Origin: Rosettibacter primus
GTDB taxonomy: Bacteria > Bacteroidota > Ignavibacteria > Ignavibacteriales > Melioribacteraceae
DNA length: 64,000 nt
Direction: 5' to 3'
Assembly (NCBI RefSeq): GCF_036860675.1
Contig: NZ_JAYKGK010000001.1
Location: 248,001 to 312,000, forward strand
The position numbers and the translations under genes are program-made. Position 1 is the stretch's first letter, and every line of letters starts with the position of its first letter. Below the pieces are notes generated by a model that ran no database searches, was not told the DNA's origin, and was given only the letters and a program-made list of their open reading frames with translations. This document shows, one piece after another, positions 61,791-64,000 of the stretch.

Positions 61791-63722
61791 TTATTTCAAG
61801 TTAGCTAATTGCAAAATCCATTTAACTAAATTTTCTGCAGCTCTTAGATTCTGAAAATCTTTTGGTAATCTCCGATTATCAATGTATTCATTGTAAAGCC
61901 ATGGGTCACCAATTGCAATAACAAATCCATCCCCATATTTCTTAAATATAACTACAGGTTCATTCTCTTCTTTCAGCAAAATATAAGGGAGTTCATTAAA
62001 TTTTATTGTGGATATTTCTTTCATGTAAATCTTATCAACACCAGCAAATATTGGATTGAATGGCAAATTAACAAACGCACCCATATCATATTTATCCCCT
62101 TCTACTCTATTCAAACTAACTTCGTTGAAACTAAATCCAAACTTATTTGCTAATTTGTTAAAATGTTCGAACTCACAATTGCCTTTATCATTAGCAAATA
62201 GTAAAAGTATTCCGCCTTTTTTTACAAATCTTTCAATTTCATTTATGCTTTTTTCATCGATATAATTTGGTTTTTCTGTTTCTGCTGGAGTATCGGGATC
62301 AACAATTATATATACATCAGCTTTTTGTAACTTTTTAAATTTAGGAGCTTCCTTTAATTCAGAAATTTTTGCACCATATTTTTCAAATAATTTTCCTAAA
62401 ACATAAAATCCAGAATTTGTTGTATCTTCCCATATGTAATGATATCTCTCTTTTGTTCCTTGTTTGTTAGTTCTGAATTCATTATTAAAAAAATTATCGA
62501 GGATAATACTAAATTTCTTTTTAGAAAGAGCTTCTGCTTTTTCAATTTCCATTGCAGATAAGATTAAAGGGCCATAACCTTTAAAATCATTTGTTCTGGG
62601 TTTTTCACTTACATAATATTCATAAGAACCATCACGATAAGGATTGCCGCCAAGTCCAGCCCCTCTGCAAGTTCCATATAAATTGTAATAACCATCTTTA
62701 TCAAGTTTAACAAATTCTTTTAATGCTCCCTTGAAAGATAGTTTTGCTTCTTCAATAAATTTTTCAGGCAGATAACCGTTGTTGTAACCTTTTGCAAAAG
62801 CATAGATATACATTAATGTAGCAGATGCTTCGAGATAATTTCCTTCACGATTTCCTTGATCTAAAACTTGATACCATACTTTTGATTTAGTATCTCTTAC
62901 TTTTAATAATGCATTACAAACATTGTTAAGAATAGAAATTAATTGTTGTCTGTTAGGATGTTCAACTGGAAGAAAATCTAGGACATCAACCAGAGCCATA
63001 ACATACCAGCCAATTGCACGTCCCCAAAAATGAGGTGAACGACCTGTAACAGGGTCGGCCCATTTTTGTTGTTTACTTTCGTCCCAGGCATGATAAAGTA
63101 AACCTGTTTTTTCATCAAGAGTTTTTTCATAAATCAAAATTATTTGTTTTGTTATATCATCAAAATCCTGTGGACGATTAAATACTTTAGCATACTCAGC
63201 ATAAAAAGGTTGACCCATATAAATTCCATCTAACCACATTTGATATGGATAAATTTTCTTATGCCAGAATCCTCCGCTTTCTGTTCTTGGCATTCCAACT
63301 AATTGCTTATGTAATGTATCAACTGCAGTTTTGTATTTTTCTTCGCCAGTTACTTGATAAACAAAAAGAACAGCTCCTGCTGGTTTAATGTTATCAATAT
63401 TATATTCAGAAAGCTTGTAAGTATTAATATTGCCATTATCATCAATATACTGGTCTAAATTTCCTTTAATGAAATCAAAATATTTTTTTTCTCCAGTGTA
63501 ATAAAACATTCTTCTTAATGTTTCGAGCATTAAACCCTGTTCATAATTCCATTTTTTACTTGTCATAAAAGAATCATAAGTAACATTACCGGGATGACGA
63601 ACTAAAAATGATTCGGCAAATTTAATTGACCATAAATCTTTGCTGAATTTCCCTTTGGGATAAATATTTGTAATCATCCCAAGAATCAGGAAAAACAACA
63701 TTAAATTTTTTAGTTTCTTCAT
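61791..63722 (-). CDS. Unsaturated rhamnogalacturonyl/uronyl hydrolase (GH105) with C-terminal GATase-like domain
   Basis: This 643-residue secreted protein (signal ending TNIYPKG) has a GH88/GH105 (alpha/alpha)6 barrel at about 20-440: YQMWLDGIYMGQPFYAEY, WADPVTGRSPHFWGRAIGWY with catalytic Asp, and GTCRGAGLGGNPYRDGSYEYY. It removes the unsaturated uronic residue from lyase-cut pectin oligomers. Residues about 455-643 form a separate glutamine-amidotransferase-like domain (DVYIIVDPDTPAE, FVKKGGILLLFAND, VIAIGDPWLYNEY), perhaps a binding domain, with no catalytic Cys that I can place. It is the first of the pectin genes shown. Confidence 0.9.
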   Translation of the reverse strand: MKKLKNLMLFFLILGMITNIYPKGKFSKDLWSIKFAESFLVRHPGNVTYDSFMTSKKWNYEQGLMLETLRRMFYYTGEKKYFDFIKGNLDQYIDDNGNINTYKLSEYNIDNIKPAGAVLFVYQVTGEEKYKTAVDTLHKQLVGMPRTESGGFWHKKIYPYQMWLDGIYMGQPFYAEYAKVFNRPQDFDDITKQIILIYEKTLDEKTGLLYHAWDESKQQKWADPVTGRSPHFWGRAIGWYVMALVDVLDFLPVEHPNRQQLISILNNVCNALLKVRDTKSKVWYQVLDQGNREGNYLEASATLMYIYAFAKGYNNGYLPEKFIEEAKLSFKGALKEFVKLDKDGYYNLYGTCRGAGLGGNPYRDGSYEYYVSEKPRTNDFKGYGPLILSAMEIEKAEALSKKKFSIILDNFFNNEFRTNKQGTKERYHYIWEDTTNSGFYVLGKLFEKYGAKISELKEAPKFKKLQKADVYIIVDPDTPAETEKPNYIDEKSINEIERFVKKGGILLLFANDKGNCEFEHFNKLANKFGFSFNEVSLNRVEGDKYDMGAFVNLPFNPIFAGVDKIYMKEISTIKFNELPYILLKEENEPVVIFKKYGDGFVIAIGDPWLYNEYIDNRRLPKDFQNLRAAENLVKWILQLANLK

Positions 63723-63739
63723 AATTATTATCCTTTTTT

Positions 63740-64000
63740 TTATAAAGCAAAGTTCAAAGAAATTCTATTAACATTATCAAATACTTTTATATGAGAATAT
63801 GAATAATTAATTTCAACAAGATTACCGGCAATTTCTGTATTTAAACCAATACCAGCAGACCACGAAGCAATATCTCGATTTGTTTGATAACCAGCTCTTA
63901 ATGAAATCATGTTCATAAATTTATATTCGAGTCCTAAGTTGACACGTTCAGAATAATTATTAAAATGAGCAAAATCTAAAGCAAGAGTTAATTGCTGGTT
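63740..64000 (-). CDS. PorV/PorQ-like outer-membrane protein (partial, C-terminal part)
   Basis: I translated 86 residues from the right edge to a TAA at 63742-63740. The pattern ERVNLGLEYKFMNMISLRAGY, SWSAGIGLN and EINYSYSHI, ending NRISLNFAL, is the alternating strand pattern of PorV/PorQ (UPF0164) proteins. The N-terminus lies outside the window. It ends 18 bases before the GH105 start, so they may be one operon. Confidence 0.7.
   Translation of the reverse strand, partial: NQQLTLALDFAHFNNYSERVNLGLEYKFMNMISLRAGYQTNRDIASWSAGIGLNTEIAGNLVEINYSYSHIKVFDNVNRISLNFAL

Overview
The window is AT-rich bacterial DNA, densely packed and mostly transcribed from the minus strand, with no tRNA, rRNA, CRISPR array or complete insertion sequence that I can see. 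The gene set points to the Bacteroidota/Chlorobi/Ignavibacteria group: a PorV/PorQ-type outer-membrane protein, a TonB receptor with a CarboxypepD-like N-terminal domain, a pyruvoyl-dependent arginine decarboxylase, type 2 isopentenyl-diphosphate isomerase and many secreted proteins ending the signal peptide in 'AQ'. Many genes have clear Shine-Dalgarno sequences (GGAGG or AAGGAG), which is unlike classical Bacteroidia, so an Ignavibacteria-like organism (Melioribacter/Ignavibacterium type) is my best guess. This is an inference from gene content, not from a marker phylogeny.

Layout. 1-3412: an ExbB-ExbD-ExbD energising operon (the last gene runs off the left edge), then an SDR enzyme and a secreted EEP-family phosphodiesterase. 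3499-6288: polA on the plus strand. 6289-16047: one long, tightly overlapping minus-strand operon in the order fni, polyprenyl synthase, ptsH, ptsI, phosphoglucose/phosphomannose isomerase, a metalloprotease/propeller/outer-membrane-barrel protein, a BamB-like propeller lipoprotein and a PEGA-like protein. The large surface protein appears to carry a 111-bp inverted-repeat-bounded insertion at its start. 16116-17739: a secreted protein and a methyltransferase. 17890-21089: a plus-strand operon smpB, tyrS, pdaD, terC. 21060-25797: a thiamine uptake operon under a TPP riboswitch (TonB receptor, thiamine pyrophosphokinase, sodium/solute symporter). 25816-31945: a LysM transglycosylase, an ABC pair whose ATPase has lost several canonical motifs, a metallo-hydrolase and aroC. 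32032-40174: a large outer-membrane protein, a Nudix hydrolase, a PfkB kinase, mtnA, recO and htrA, closed by a strong terminator.

40235-48671 is a MacAB-TolC-like export operon: outer-membrane factor, adaptor, one ATPase and four separate MacB-type permeases arranged as two similar pairs. 48766-55567 holds a CCA-adding-type enzyme and a possible cell-envelope module: a Ser/Thr kinase with a Ycf48-like extracytoplasmic propeller, murA, and a membrane HExxH protease with TPRs. 55687-64000 is a pectin-degradation locus (GH105, GH28, PL10, CE8-like esterase and a YiaK-like reductase), followed at the right edge by the end of a PorV/PorQ-like gene.

The most noteworthy items are the kinase-murA-protease cluster, the insertion at the start of the protease-barrel gene, the duplicated-permease exporter, the riboswitch-controlled SSS transporter and the degenerate ABC ATPase. 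All functional assignments come from reading motifs and context; no database search was possible.
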